Shown here in pieces: positions 8,281 to 16,318 of a stretch of DNA of 60,843 nucleotides (position 1 is the first letter of the stretch; each line of letters starts with the position of its first letter). This stretch comes from Gammaproteobacteria bacterium (GTDB taxonomy: Bacteria > Pseudomonadota > Gammaproteobacteria > Burkholderiales > Rhodocyclaceae). Below the pieces are notes generated by a model. It saw only the letters and a program-made list of their open reading frames with translations. It had not been told where the DNA came from and made no database searches. Both the position numbers and the translations under genes were made by a program. The stretch is taken from contig JARFTX010000015.1 of NCBI GenBank assembly GCA_029289265.1, positions 1 through 60,843 on the forward strand, written 5' to 3'.

Positions 8281-9942
8281 ATGGACTTGACTTTGGCACT
8301 CACCGGCGCCCTGCCCTTCGTCGTCGTCGCCAGTGCCGCGCTGACGCTGCCGATCTCGCTATGTCTGCTGTGGCTCTATCGCCGCGCCGTACTGCGCAAC
8401 ATGAATCGCGCGAGCGGCGACGCATCCGGCGGGCGGGACGACGCGCTCGCCGGGACTGCGCCTCAAGCGGCCCTGCGCATCATCGACAGCGGAACCCGCT
8501 CGGAAATTCCGGCCCGAAGCGAAGCTCCGCAACTGCGCGCAGCGCTCGTCAGCCCTTGGGAGGCGGCGCTTGTCTATCTGCTCGGCGGTGCCGCCCATGC
8601 CGCCGTGATGGCCTTCGCCTGGCTCGGCATGATCGGCGAGGGATTCTCGGCGATGCGCTTTGCCTGGATCTTCGCCACCTATCTGTGGGTCGGCGTGCTC
8701 GCCGTGCGCACCGTACTGCCAAACGGCCCGGCACGCAGCCTGGCGGCCCCGGCCTACACGGCGCTGCTCGCCGTCGTCGGCGCAATCGGGATCGGCCGCT
8801 CGCCCGACCTCGACATCGCCCAGCTCATGGCCTATTGGCTCATCGTCAATGGACCGGCGACGGTCCTGCATCTGGCGATCCAGAACCGCCGCATCCGCGC
8901 CGTCGGACCGTTGGTGCTCGCTCTCACGCTGGCGGGCGTGGCCGGCGCCGTAGTCCTGACCGGCGCGGTTGGGGGCAGCGACGCCGCGCTGAGGGCAATC
9001 GTCGGAGCGGGGACGCTGGCCGGATTGGGCGCGACCGAGTTGCTCGTACTCTTGGTCGCGCTCGGCTTTGCGGCCTTTGCGGCGGTCGGCTGGCCGGCGC
9101 TGCGGGCACTTGGACGGGCCTATGCGCGCAAGCGCTTCAGTGACCGCAGCCTGCGCCTGGAGGCGATGTTCCTGATGTTCGCCGTTGTCCAGGCGGTCGG
9201 CTTCGTCTTCTCGGGGCTCGCCTGGGTGCTCGCCGCGCCGGTGGCCTTCGTCGCCAGCGTCACGACCATCCGAGGGGCCTTCGCTCGCCTGCGGCGACGC
9301 GCCGGGCCCGCCTCGCCGGGCCCGATCCTGCTTCTGCTGCGCGTCTTCGCACTGGGCCGGCGCAGCGAGCGGCTGTTCGAGGAATTGGGCCGGCGCTGGC
9401 TTCCGACCGGCAGCATCGCGCTCATCGCCGGCCCCGACCTGGTCACCGCCACCATCGAGCCGGACGAGTTTCTCGCCTTCGCGGGCGGCCACCTGTCGCG
9501 CGCCTTCGTCAGCGGCGAGGACGATCTGGAGCGTCGCCTGGCGGCGCTCGACACCCTGCCCGACCCCGACGGCCGGCACCGGGTCAATGAATTCTTCTGC
9601 CACGCCGACACCTGGCAGCCGACCATGCGGCGGCTGGCCGCGCGCAGCGACGCGGTGGTGATGGACCTGCGCAGCTTCTCGCCCGAGAACCGCGGCTGCA
9701 CCTACGAGCTCGGCGCCCTGCTCGACGCCGTCCCGCTCGCGCGCGTCGTGCTGGTCACCGACGCCGGCACCGACCGGGCCTTCCTCGAGACGACGCTGCG
9801 CGATCTGTGGTCCCGGCTCGCACCCGACTCCCCCAATCGCACCCTCCCCGACCCGATCCTGCGCATCGCCCGCGCCGGCAAACGCGCCGAGGCGATCGTC
9901 CCGCAACTGCTCCGGCCGGCGGCGCGAAGCACGACTGTCTGA
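8281..9942 (+). CDS. Multi-spanning membrane protein with a C-terminal TIR-like domain
   Basis: The first 340 residues hold about eight hydrophobic spans with Arg-rich loops. The last 200 look like a cytosolic alpha/beta domain: an IALIAGPDLV strand, a SDAVVMDLRSF strand, a conserved-looking GCTYELGALL helix with a Glu where TIR/SEFIR-type enzymes carry their catalytic residue, and an ARVVLVTDAG strand. I infer a TIR-related fold; the sequence is too distant to be certain. It is convergent with a clear TIR gene (9996-10913). I do not know its function. Confidence 0.75.
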   Translation: MDLTLALTGALPFVVVASAALTLPISLCLLWLYRRAVLRNMNRASGDASGGRDDALAGTAPQAALRIIDSGTRSEIPARSEAPQLRAALVSPWEAALVYLLGGAAHAAVMAFAWLGMIGEGFSAMRFAWIFATYLWVGVLAVRTVLPNGPARSLAAPAYTALLAVVGAIGIGRSPDLDIAQLMAYWLIVNGPATVLHLAIQNRRIRAVGPLVLALTLAGVAGAVVLTGAVGGSDAALRAIVGAGTLAGLGATELLVLLVALGFAAFAAVGWPALRALGRAYARKRFSDRSLRLEAMFLMFAVVQAVGFVFSGLAWVLAAPVAFVASVTTIRGAFARLRRRAGPASPGPILLLLRVFALGRRSERLFEELGRRWLPTGSIALIAGPDLVTATIEPDEFLAFAGGHLSRAFVSGEDDLERRLAALDTLPDPDGRHRVNEFFCHADTWQPTMRRLAARSDAVVMDLRSFSPENRGCTYELGALLDAVPLARVVLVTDAGTDRAFLETTLRDLWSRLAPDSPNRTLPDPILRIARAGKRAEAIVPQLLRPAARSTTV

Positions 9943-9970
9943 CCGCCCCTCCGAGCCTGCACTGCGCACA

Positions 9971-9988
9971 CCGCCGCCCTTGCGGCGG
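9971..9988. terminator. Hairpin between convergent genes
   Basis: CCGCCGC-CCTT-GCGGCGG forms a perfect 7-bp stem midway between the two convergent stops. It has no T tract, so intrinsic termination is only possible. Confidence 0.45.
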
Positions 9989-9995
9989 CGGCCGG

Positions 9996-10913
9996 CTACC
10001 GCTCGGCGCGGCGCGCGACGAACTCGACCGGCGCGTAGTCGCTGAAACCACCCTCGCTCTGGAGCGTGAAGCGAATGGCGTCGGCCTCGACGATGCCGTC
10101 GTAGTGGTGGCGCAGCTCGCGCAGCTCGCGCCCGGCCTGGGCGCGGGTGCGGGTGCGGAAGGTCAGCCGCGTGCCGTCGAAGGCAACCTCCTCGAGCGTG
10201 CGGCGCTGGCCTAGGAAGCTCGCCGTGCCAGTGATCTCCCGCCCCGCCAGGCGAAACTCGAAGCGCTCCTCGTGGGTGACCCCCCAGTCGTAGGCGACCT
10301 GGGCCGTCCACGCTCCGATCACGCCCGGCTCCCGCGCCCCCCACCAGCGCGTATCGGCGAGGAACACCCCCACCAGCACCAGCGCCAGCAGCGCCGCTCC
10401 GGCAGCAAGCAGCGGCCGCGACGGTCCCCGTGGCGGCGGAGCTTCCGGCGGGGAGGCCGGCAGCCTTGGCCGCAACGCGTCCTTGAGGCGCCCGACCCCG
10501 CTCGCCCAGGCGTTGTCGTCGAGCACCAGCGCGTGACGCCGCGCGAGCGCTGCAATCGACGCCGGCAGATCCGACTCGGCCGGCATTGCGGCGCCACCGA
10601 CGAGGATCGGAATCACCGTCTTGCCTTCTTCGAGCGCTGCCTCGATCTCGAGCCGCACGAAATCCTCCTCATGCTCGAGACGCCGCCGCCCGTCGCGCGC
10701 CGCGTCGAGCCAGTGCGGCCCGATCACGACCAGCAGCGCATCGACCTTGCGCAGGTAGTCGTGGATCGCCTCGATGAAATCGGCGCCGGGCTCCATGTCG
10801 TCGACATCACGGAACACTGTGCCGCGCCCGAACTCGGACTCGAGCGAGTCGGCCAGCCGCCCCGCGAATCCGCTGCTGTCCTCGCGGCGATAGCTCAGGA
10901 AGATACTGGGCAT
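9996..10913 (-). CDS. TIR-domain protein with a membrane anchor and a C-terminal beta-rich domain
   Basis: The 305-residue protein starts with a textbook TIR domain: IFLSYRREDS at residues 4-13, FRDVDDMEPGADF, then VDALLVVIGPHWL and a long EIEAALEEGKTVIPIL helix-strand. The Glu of EIEAAL is in the position of the TIR NADase catalytic residue. A Pro-rich linker leads to one hydrophobic span (near 190-208) and a beta-rich domain of about 100 residues. GAGG lies upstream of the ATG at 10913. TIR proteins act in signalling or NAD-consuming defence; the membrane link and outer domain suggest sensing (inference). Confidence 0.88.
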   Translation of the reverse strand: MPSIFLSYRREDSSGFAGRLADSLESEFGRGTVFRDVDDMEPGADFIEAIHDYLRKVDALLVVIGPHWLDAARDGRRRLEHEEDFVRLEIEAALEEGKTVIPILVGGAAMPAESDLPASIAALARRHALVLDDNAWASGVGRLKDALRPRLPASPPEAPPPRGPSRPLLAAGAALLALVLVGVFLADTRWWGAREPGVIGAWTAQVAYDWGVTHEERFEFRLAGREITGTASFLGQRRTLEEVAFDGTRLTFRTRTRAQAGRELRELRHHYDGIVEADAIRFTLQSEGGFSDYAPVEFVARRAER

Positions 10914-11051
10914 GCGGGTCCTCGGTCGGGATGTATCTGGGGTACCGAACATGAATGCGATCAGCTCGCATCATACGACGTACCAACGATCAAGACAGCG
11001 GAGCCGGTGAGCGGTTTCCGCGGCTGCCGCGATCGCTGCCGTCACGGTCCT

Positions 11052-13850
11052 TCAGTCCACTCCGAGCGCCGGCTCGCCGCAACGCTCGAGAATGGCCTGC
11101 CGCGCCGCGTCGCGCAGCGCCAGCACGTCGCGCCAGTCCTGGCCCTCGGGGCGGATCGAGGGGCACACGGTCACCGCGAGCGCGCCGCGGCACGGTATCC
11201 AGGAGCCGTCGCGCAAGACCTGGCGCGTGCCCTTGAGCGCGACCGGGACCACCGGCAGCCCCTGCTCGGCCGCGACCTGGAAGGCGCCGAGCCGGAACGG
11301 CCGCAGGCCGGGCTGTGCCGTGAAGGTGCCCTCGGCGAAGAAGGCGAGCGGCGCGCCCTGCCCCGCGACCGCCGCCAGGGCGCGCGTATCCTCGACGCTG
11401 CGGCGCGAATCGAAGCGCTCGACGAAGCGCGCACCCATGCGCAGGAACAGGCGCCTGAGCAGTCGATTGCCGGCCAGCTCGACCTTGGCAACGAAGGCGA
11501 CCGGTTTCGGCAACGCCGCCACCAGCACGAAGCCGTCGAGGTAGCTCGCGTGATTGGCAACGATCACGTGTGGTCCCGAAGGCAGGCGCTCCAGCCCGTC
11601 CACCTCCAGCCGGCAGCCCGCCATGCGCGCCAGCAGCCGCGCCAGCCCGCGCGAAAGCGCCCAGCGCTGCTCGAGCCGCGGCAGCGCCAGCATGCCCAGC
11701 ACCGCGAGCGGCGCCAGCACGGCGAACCACCCCCACGCCCAGGCGCCGTAGGCCACGGCTCGCGTCCGGTCCAGCGCATTGCGCAGCCGCCCGCCCGCGC
11801 TCGCCAGCGCGAGACGGGCCACCTGCAGCCACGGCGCGCGGCTCGACGCACCGAGGGTGCCGCCGAGATAGGCTTCACGGACGGCCGCCCGGCGGATCTT
11901 GCCGCTCGAGGTCTTCAGCACCGCATGGGGCGGCGCGAGCACCACCTCGTCCGGCGGCAGCCCGATCTCGTCGGTCGCGAGCGCGACGATGCGGCGCTCG
12001 AGCTCGGCGCGCCGGGCCGCGTCGCGCTCGCGGGTTTCGGCGACCGCCACCACGCGCTCGACCGCCCGCTCGGCGTCGTTCACCCCGAACACCGCGACGC
12101 AGCCCTTGCGCACCCCCGGCAGCTCGCCGATCGCCCGCTCCAGCTCGTAGGGATAGAAGTTGCGGCCGCCGCGGATGATCATGTCCTTGGAGCGGCCGGT
12201 GATGTGGATCTCTCCGCCGGCCAGGTAGGCGTAGTCGCCGGAGGCGAGCCAGCCGTCTTGGATCAACCGGCGCGTCGCCGCCGGATTGCGGTAGTAGCCG
12301 GCCGTGGCGGACGGACCGCGAAACTGCAGATGGCCCACACGCCGCTCGCCCAGCACGCTGCCGTCCTCGCCGACGATGCGCACCTCGTGCTGCGGCAGCG
12401 GCGGCCCGCAGGACGGGAAGCGCAACGCCCGCGCGTCGTCCTCGTCAGCCGGAACCGCTTCGCCGCGCTCCACGAAGGGCTCCCGCGCGACCCGGTCGAC
12501 CCGCATCCCACGCCCCAGAGGCGGCACCGACAGCCCGACCGTGCACTCCGCCAGCCCATATACCGGGGCGAGGATCTCGCGGCGCAGCCCGTAGCGCGCG
12601 AATGTCGTCGCGAAGCGCTCCATCGTGTCGGGACTCACCGGCTCGGCGCCATTGGCCGCTAGCCGCCAGGACGACAGGTCCAGCTCGCCCAGATCCTGAT
12701 CTCCCAGTCGCCGCACGCACAGATCGAACGCGAAATTGGGCGCCGCCGTGACGGTGCCGCGATAGCGATGAATGGCCTGCAGCCAGCGCTCCGGCCGCGC
12801 GAGGAAATCGAGCGGCGACATCAGCACCAGCGGGCAGGCATGGTAGAGGCTGCCCATCCAGGTGCCGATCAACCCCATGTCGTGATAGAGCGGCAGCCAG
12901 CTCACGCACACGTCGGTCGACGTCACCTCGGCCGCGCGTCCCCACGCGCGGATGTTGGCGAGCAGATTGGCATGGGTAAGCGCGACGCCCTTGGGCTCGC
13001 CGGTCGAACCCGACGTGTATTGGATCAGCGCCAGCCCGTCGGCCGCGACCGGGACGGGCGGAACCGCGTCGGCCGCAAGGAGCTGCTCCGGTGTCGCCAG
13101 CTCACGCAGATCGGGGACCAGCCCGCGCAACATGCTCGCGAGCGGCCTCACCCGCTCGAAGGTGATCATGACCGGCGCCTCGCAATTCTTCAGGATGCCG
13201 ACCTGACGGCGCAGATGGTCCTCGACCTGCGCCGGCCGCGCCGGGGGATACATCGGCACCGGGACCGCGCCGGCGAGCAGGATGCCGAAAAAGCAGCGGA
13301 AGAAGTCCAGCCCCGAGGGCAGCATCATCGCCACGCACTGGCCGTGAGCCACCCCCAGGCGCGCCAGTCCGCCGGCTACTCGGCCGGCCGCCTCCGCCAG
13401 CGTGGCGTAGGACAGCGTCTCGGTTTCCCCGTCGTCCCGGCAAAACGTCACATGAGCGCGATCGGGATGGCGGTCGAGGTGCCAGTCCAGCACGTCGGTG
13501 AGCGTACCGGCCGAATCCGGAAGGCCTTCGGCCAGCTCGGGCGCCGCGAACGGCCCGCCCTCCGATGCATCGTGTCCCCCGTGTCCGGCCGTCGCCAACG
13601 CCTCCAGGATGTGGCGCGGCGTCTCGACCTCTCCCAGCGTCGCCTCGGAGAAGCGGACATCGAACATGCGCTCGACGCGCGCCAGCAGCTCCACCCGCGC
13701 CAGGCTGTCCAACCCCAACTCGCGATCGAGCGCGCTGTCGAGCCGGGCGCGCTCACGGCAACCCGGACGCAGCTCCTGCACCAGTGCATCCACGAGCTTG
13801 AGCACGCGTTGCGCATCGCCCTGCCCGTCGACCTTTATCGCGGAGTTCAT
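11052..13850 (-). CDS. ACP + fatty acyl-AMP ligase + PlsC acyltransferase fusion
   Basis: One 932-residue chain with three parts. Residues 1-90 form an acyl carrier protein with the phosphopantetheine site LGLDSLARVELL. Residues of about 110-680 are an adenylating enzyme (IQYTSGSTGEPKGVALTH; SWLPLYHDMGLIG; GRSKDMIIRGGRNFYPYE) most like fatty acyl-AMP ligases. After a hydrophobic stretch, the C-terminal 220 residues are a lysophospholipid-type acyltransferase with NHASYLD. The chain could activate a fatty acid, load it on its own ACP and transfer it. E. coli Aas has acyltransferase first and no ACP, so this order is different. It is divergent from the twin secreted-protein genes. Confidence 0.9.
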   Translation of the reverse strand: MNSAIKVDGQGDAQRVLKLVDALVQELRPGCRERARLDSALDRELGLDSLARVELLARVERMFDVRFSEATLGEVETPRHILEALATAGHGGHDASEGGPFAAPELAEGLPDSAGTLTDVLDWHLDRHPDRAHVTFCRDDGETETLSYATLAEAAGRVAGGLARLGVAHGQCVAMMLPSGLDFFRCFFGILLAGAVPVPMYPPARPAQVEDHLRRQVGILKNCEAPVMITFERVRPLASMLRGLVPDLRELATPEQLLAADAVPPVPVAADGLALIQYTSGSTGEPKGVALTHANLLANIRAWGRAAEVTSTDVCVSWLPLYHDMGLIGTWMGSLYHACPLVLMSPLDFLARPERWLQAIHRYRGTVTAAPNFAFDLCVRRLGDQDLGELDLSSWRLAANGAEPVSPDTMERFATTFARYGLRREILAPVYGLAECTVGLSVPPLGRGMRVDRVAREPFVERGEAVPADEDDARALRFPSCGPPLPQHEVRIVGEDGSVLGERRVGHLQFRGPSATAGYYRNPAATRRLIQDGWLASGDYAYLAGGEIHITGRSKDMIIRGGRNFYPYELERAIGELPGVRKGCVAVFGVNDAERAVERVVAVAETRERDAARRAELERRIVALATDEIGLPPDEVVLAPPHAVLKTSSGKIRRAAVREAYLGGTLGASSRAPWLQVARLALASAGGRLRNALDRTRAVAYGAWAWGWFAVLAPLAVLGMLALPRLEQRWALSRGLARLLARMAGCRLEVDGLERLPSGPHVIVANHASYLDGFVLVAALPKPVAFVAKVELAGNRLLRRLFLRMGARFVERFDSRRSVEDTRALAAVAGQGAPLAFFAEGTFTAQPGLRPFRLGAFQVAAEQGLPVVPVALKGTRQVLRDGSWIPCRGALAVTVCPSIRPEGQDWRDVLALRDAARQAILERCGEPALGVD

Positions 13851-13960
13851 GCACGAAGTTTGAAGATCGGCGCAACTTCCCGCAAGTCGGCGCAAAATCG
13901 ATCGACCATGATGGCCGCTGCCGCATGGGTATTACTTATCTCATCGCACGACTCGATGCA

Positions 13961-14003
13961 TTCCCCCAATAGGTGGGGAGAATTCCCCCCGCAATTGGGG
14001 AAA
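13961..14003. promoter_or_regulatory. Nested GGGGAA palindromes, candidate activator site
   Basis: Inner dyad TGGGGAGAATTCCCCCC and outer arms TTCCCCCAAT / CAATTGGGGAA are nested in 43 bp. They sit about 70-110 bp upstream of the sigma-54 promoter at 14075, a normal distance for an enhancer-binding protein. The 13850-14253 intergenic stretch holds this, the 14017 box and the promoter, and no gene. Confidence 0.72.
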
Positions 14004-14016
14004 GCCGGCTGACTTT

Positions 14017-14032
14017 CGTGACGTAATTCACA
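14017..14032. promoter_or_regulatory. CRP-type palindrome upstream of the first secreted-protein gene
   Basis: CGTGACGTAATTCACA, a TGA-N6-TCA dyad, lies between the GGGGAA dyads and the sigma-54 promoter. Confidence 0.6.
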
Positions 14033-14074
14033 GAAAGCAAGCCCCAAACCTCCCGATATGGGCAAAAACGAGCC

Positions 14075-14090
14075 TGGCATACCCCTTGCA
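14075..14090 (+). promoter_or_regulatory. Sigma-54 promoter for the gene at 14253
   Basis: TGGCATACCCCTTGCA matches the -24/-12 consensus (TGGCACG-N4-TTGCA) at all invariant positions, with 10 bases between GG and GC. Predicted start near 14102, giving a leader of about 150 bases. Confidence 0.88.
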
Positions 14091-14252
14091 GTGTGCTCGT
14101 CGGACGCGTCGCAATCGACGGGTTCAAACAGCAGGATCGGCGCGGCGGACACCAGGGCGCGCCACCGTTAAATCGATAAGCATACGGATCGGGTATAGGC
14201 CGCTCGCAGCGAGTCGGACCTTCCGAAATCCAACCGAGACAGGGGAATCGCC

Positions 14253-15800
14253 ATGCACTGCACAGAAAATACCTCCCGCCCGCTCGCCGCGTCGCTCAAG
14301 CCCGCCGCGCGCGCACTCGCCCTCGCCGGCGCCCTCAGCCTGCCGATGTTCGCCTGGGCCCAGGCCGCGCCGGTGTTCTTCGAGGTCGAGGGCGGGGTAT
14401 CCGCGATCGAGCCGGTAATGAACGCCGCAAATGAGTTGATCGGTGCAAATGTCACCATGTTCGGACGGCCCTTCTTCGTCCCGGCCACGGCGAACATCCA
14501 CACGCCCAGCGCGACTTTGACCATCGAGCAGCTCGTCAATACCGATCCGCTTCCGGGTCGCGAAGAATCCGGCTTCGTCGGCGGCACCGGGATTCTGATC
14601 GGCGAGGTCGGCATGGCTGCGGACGGCTCCGCCGAACCGGTGATCCACGACGTGGCGATCGAGCCCGCCGAAACTGTGCTGATCGGACTGGTCACCGCAA
14701 ACGGCCCCACCGGCATACGGTTGCTCGATATAACCCTGAGGGAGATCGGCGACCCCCGCATGCCCTCGGAAGGATACATGAACGACTTCGGCTTCCAGAT
14801 CCTGCCCGAGTCGCTCACGCCCGGGACCTTTGCCGCGGCCGAGGGGTACTACGCAGCGGACGGGAATTTCTGGCACTACATCGTCTCGGCATCCGGCGGT
14901 GCCCTGGCCGAGCCGAACACGCCGCAGTCGAGCATCCTGCGTGCCCGTTGCGATCAGGGAGGACGCCTGGAGGTGCAAGGCGCCTCCTACCTGCCCGCGA
15001 ACGCGCTCGTCGAGTTCTACAACGCCAACACGGGCTTTCGCTTTGGCTCCATCGCAACCTCGGTGGACCTCGAATTCCCGGATTTCGGCTCGTACCGTTT
15101 CCGCGCCGATGTCAATGACGGCCCCGTCGATTCGGATGGCGGCTGCCCTTCCGAGGTGCTCGCGAAGAACGTGTCGAACAACACGGAGGTCGTCGCCGCG
15201 GTGGATGGTGTGGTCGCCCCGGCACAACCCGGCGAGCCGCCCGCCGAGAATGTCGCCCCTGTCGCCAACGACGACTTCGCGACCGTCTTCGTCGGACTGG
15301 CGACCACCGTCAATCTGACCCTGAACGACAGCGATGCAAACGATAACCTGGATGTGACTTCGGTGCAGCTCGGACCGGTGCCGGACGGCCTGTCGGTGAT
15401 CAATCAGCAGAACGGCTCAGTGCTGGTGACGGCCTCAACGACTGGCCTGTTCCGCTTCACTTACACCGTCGCGGATACGGAACAGGCGGTCTCGAACGAG
15501 GCCACCGTGACCATCGACTCGCAGCCGGTCGCGGCCGACGTCGTGTCGATCGATCGCGCCAACTACCGGGTCCGGCAGGATCGCTGGGAGGTGCGCGGCT
15601 CGACCAACAGTGCGAGCGCGACGATCACCGTCAGGCTGCTGCGCACCGGTCAGACCATTGCGGTCGCGACGGCCGACGCTACCGGATCGTGGCGGATCGA
15701 CGCCCGTGGCACCGGCATCGTGGCGGTCGCGGGTGACATCATCGAGGCCACTTCGAGCGCCGGAGGCCGCGTCCTACAGACCGTGAATCTGGTGAACTGA
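14253..15800 (+). CDS. Secreted 515-residue protein with cadherin/Ig-like C-terminal domains (copy 1)
   Basis: The signal peptide is cleaved near AWAQA. The mature start, APVFFEVEGG, begins a beta-rich domain of about 130 residues that looks like small DUF5666-type repeats (inference). A Cys-containing middle (RARCDQGGRLEVQGASYLP) and a C-terminal cadherin/VCBS-like repeat with the acidic, possibly calcium-binding loop NDSDANDNLD follow, then a last beta domain. There is no LPXTG, PEP-CTERM or membrane anchor at the C-terminus. It has the same length as the gene at 16319 and about four-fifths of residues look identical. The sigma-54 promoter plus dyads suggest co-regulation with the oxidase system. 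Function unknown. Confidence 0.88.
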   Translation: MHCTENTSRPLAASLKPAARALALAGALSLPMFAWAQAAPVFFEVEGGVSAIEPVMNAANELIGANVTMFGRPFFVPATANIHTPSATLTIEQLVNTDPLPGREESGFVGGTGILIGEVGMAADGSAEPVIHDVAIEPAETVLIGLVTANGPTGIRLLDITLREIGDPRMPSEGYMNDFGFQILPESLTPGTFAAAEGYYAADGNFWHYIVSASGGALAEPNTPQSSILRARCDQGGRLEVQGASYLPANALVEFYNANTGFRFGSIATSVDLEFPDFGSYRFRADVNDGPVDSDGGCPSEVLAKNVSNNTEVVAAVDGVVAPAQPGEPPAENVAPVANDDFATVFVGLATTVNLTLNDSDANDNLDVTSVQLGPVPDGLSVINQQNGSVLVTASTTGLFRFTYTVADTEQAVSNEATVTIDSQPVAADVVSIDRANYRVRQDRWEVRGSTNSASATITVRLLRTGQTIAVATADATGSWRIDARGTGIVAVAGDIIEATSSAGGRVLQTVNLVN

Positions 15801-15885
15801 CACCCGTCTGTGCAGCGCCCCGGGGCCATGCGGACCCGGGGACAGCCGTACCGCCGCTGCCACGATGACCGGCGGCACGGCCCTC

Positions 15886-15919
15886 GAGGCGCGAACCGAT
15901 AGGCTCGCGCCTCTTTTTT
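15886..15919 (+). terminator. Intrinsic terminator after copy 1
   Basis: A 9-bp stem GAGGCGCGA / TCGCGCCTC with a 10-base loop is followed by six T. Confidence 0.9.
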
Positions 15920-15950
15920 CGCCCCTTGAAGGCCCACACCTCGCGCAACT

Positions 15951-15968
15951 TGGGGAACTGCCTCCCGG
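15951..15968. promoter_or_regulatory. Imperfect GGGGAA dyad upstream of copy 2
   Basis: TGGGGAACTGCCTCCCGG is a degenerate member of the dyad family, about 170 bp upstream of the sigma-54 promoter at 16139. The 15800-16319 stretch holds a terminator, this site, two further palindromes and the promoter, and no gene. Confidence 0.5.
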
Positions 15969-16055
15969 TTACTTGCTCGTGGCGAGAATCATCGAATTCC
16001 CGTGCGCGGCCCGCCCGAAATCCGCGGCTCACCCCTTGGAGCAAATGCCCCACCC

Positions 16056-16079
16056 CGTGGGTGAAATCACGCACCCACG
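16056..16079. promoter_or_regulatory. Perfect inverted repeat upstream of copy 2
   Basis: CGTGGGTG and CACCCACG are perfect 8-base arms around AAATCACG, immediately before the CRP-type box. No counterpart was seen upstream of copy 1. Confidence 0.6.
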
Positions 16080-16081
16080 TC

Positions 16082-16097
16082 CGTGAAATACTTCACG
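16082..16097. promoter_or_regulatory. CRP-type palindrome upstream of copy 2
   Basis: CGTGAAATACTTCACG, the same CGTGA-N6-TCAC form as at 647, 14017 and 39269; it lies 42 bp upstream of the sigma-54 promoter. Confidence 0.62.
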
Positions 16098-16138
16098 CTC
16101 TTGATCTCCAAGAGTCCCGAAACGCCCTGAAATCGGCA

Positions 16139-16154
16139 TGGCACGCCCCTTGCG
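16139..16154 (+). promoter_or_regulatory. Sigma-54 promoter for the gene at 16319
   Basis: TGGCACGCCCCTTGCG is a near-perfect -24/-12 element. Predicted start near 16166, leader about 150 bases, as for copy 1. Confidence 0.92.
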
Positions 16155-16318
16155 GATGAGGGAACGAAGCCCCGGAGAAAGTGTTTCGGAGCCGTCACGG
16201 GAAGCACGGCAAGGTGGAGACGACCAGCACCAAGCCACCCAGACCAGGGATTGGTGGGATGCGAAGAAACCCGATATGCCGGGCGATTCGGACCACGTTG
16301 ATACGAGGGAGCACCAAG

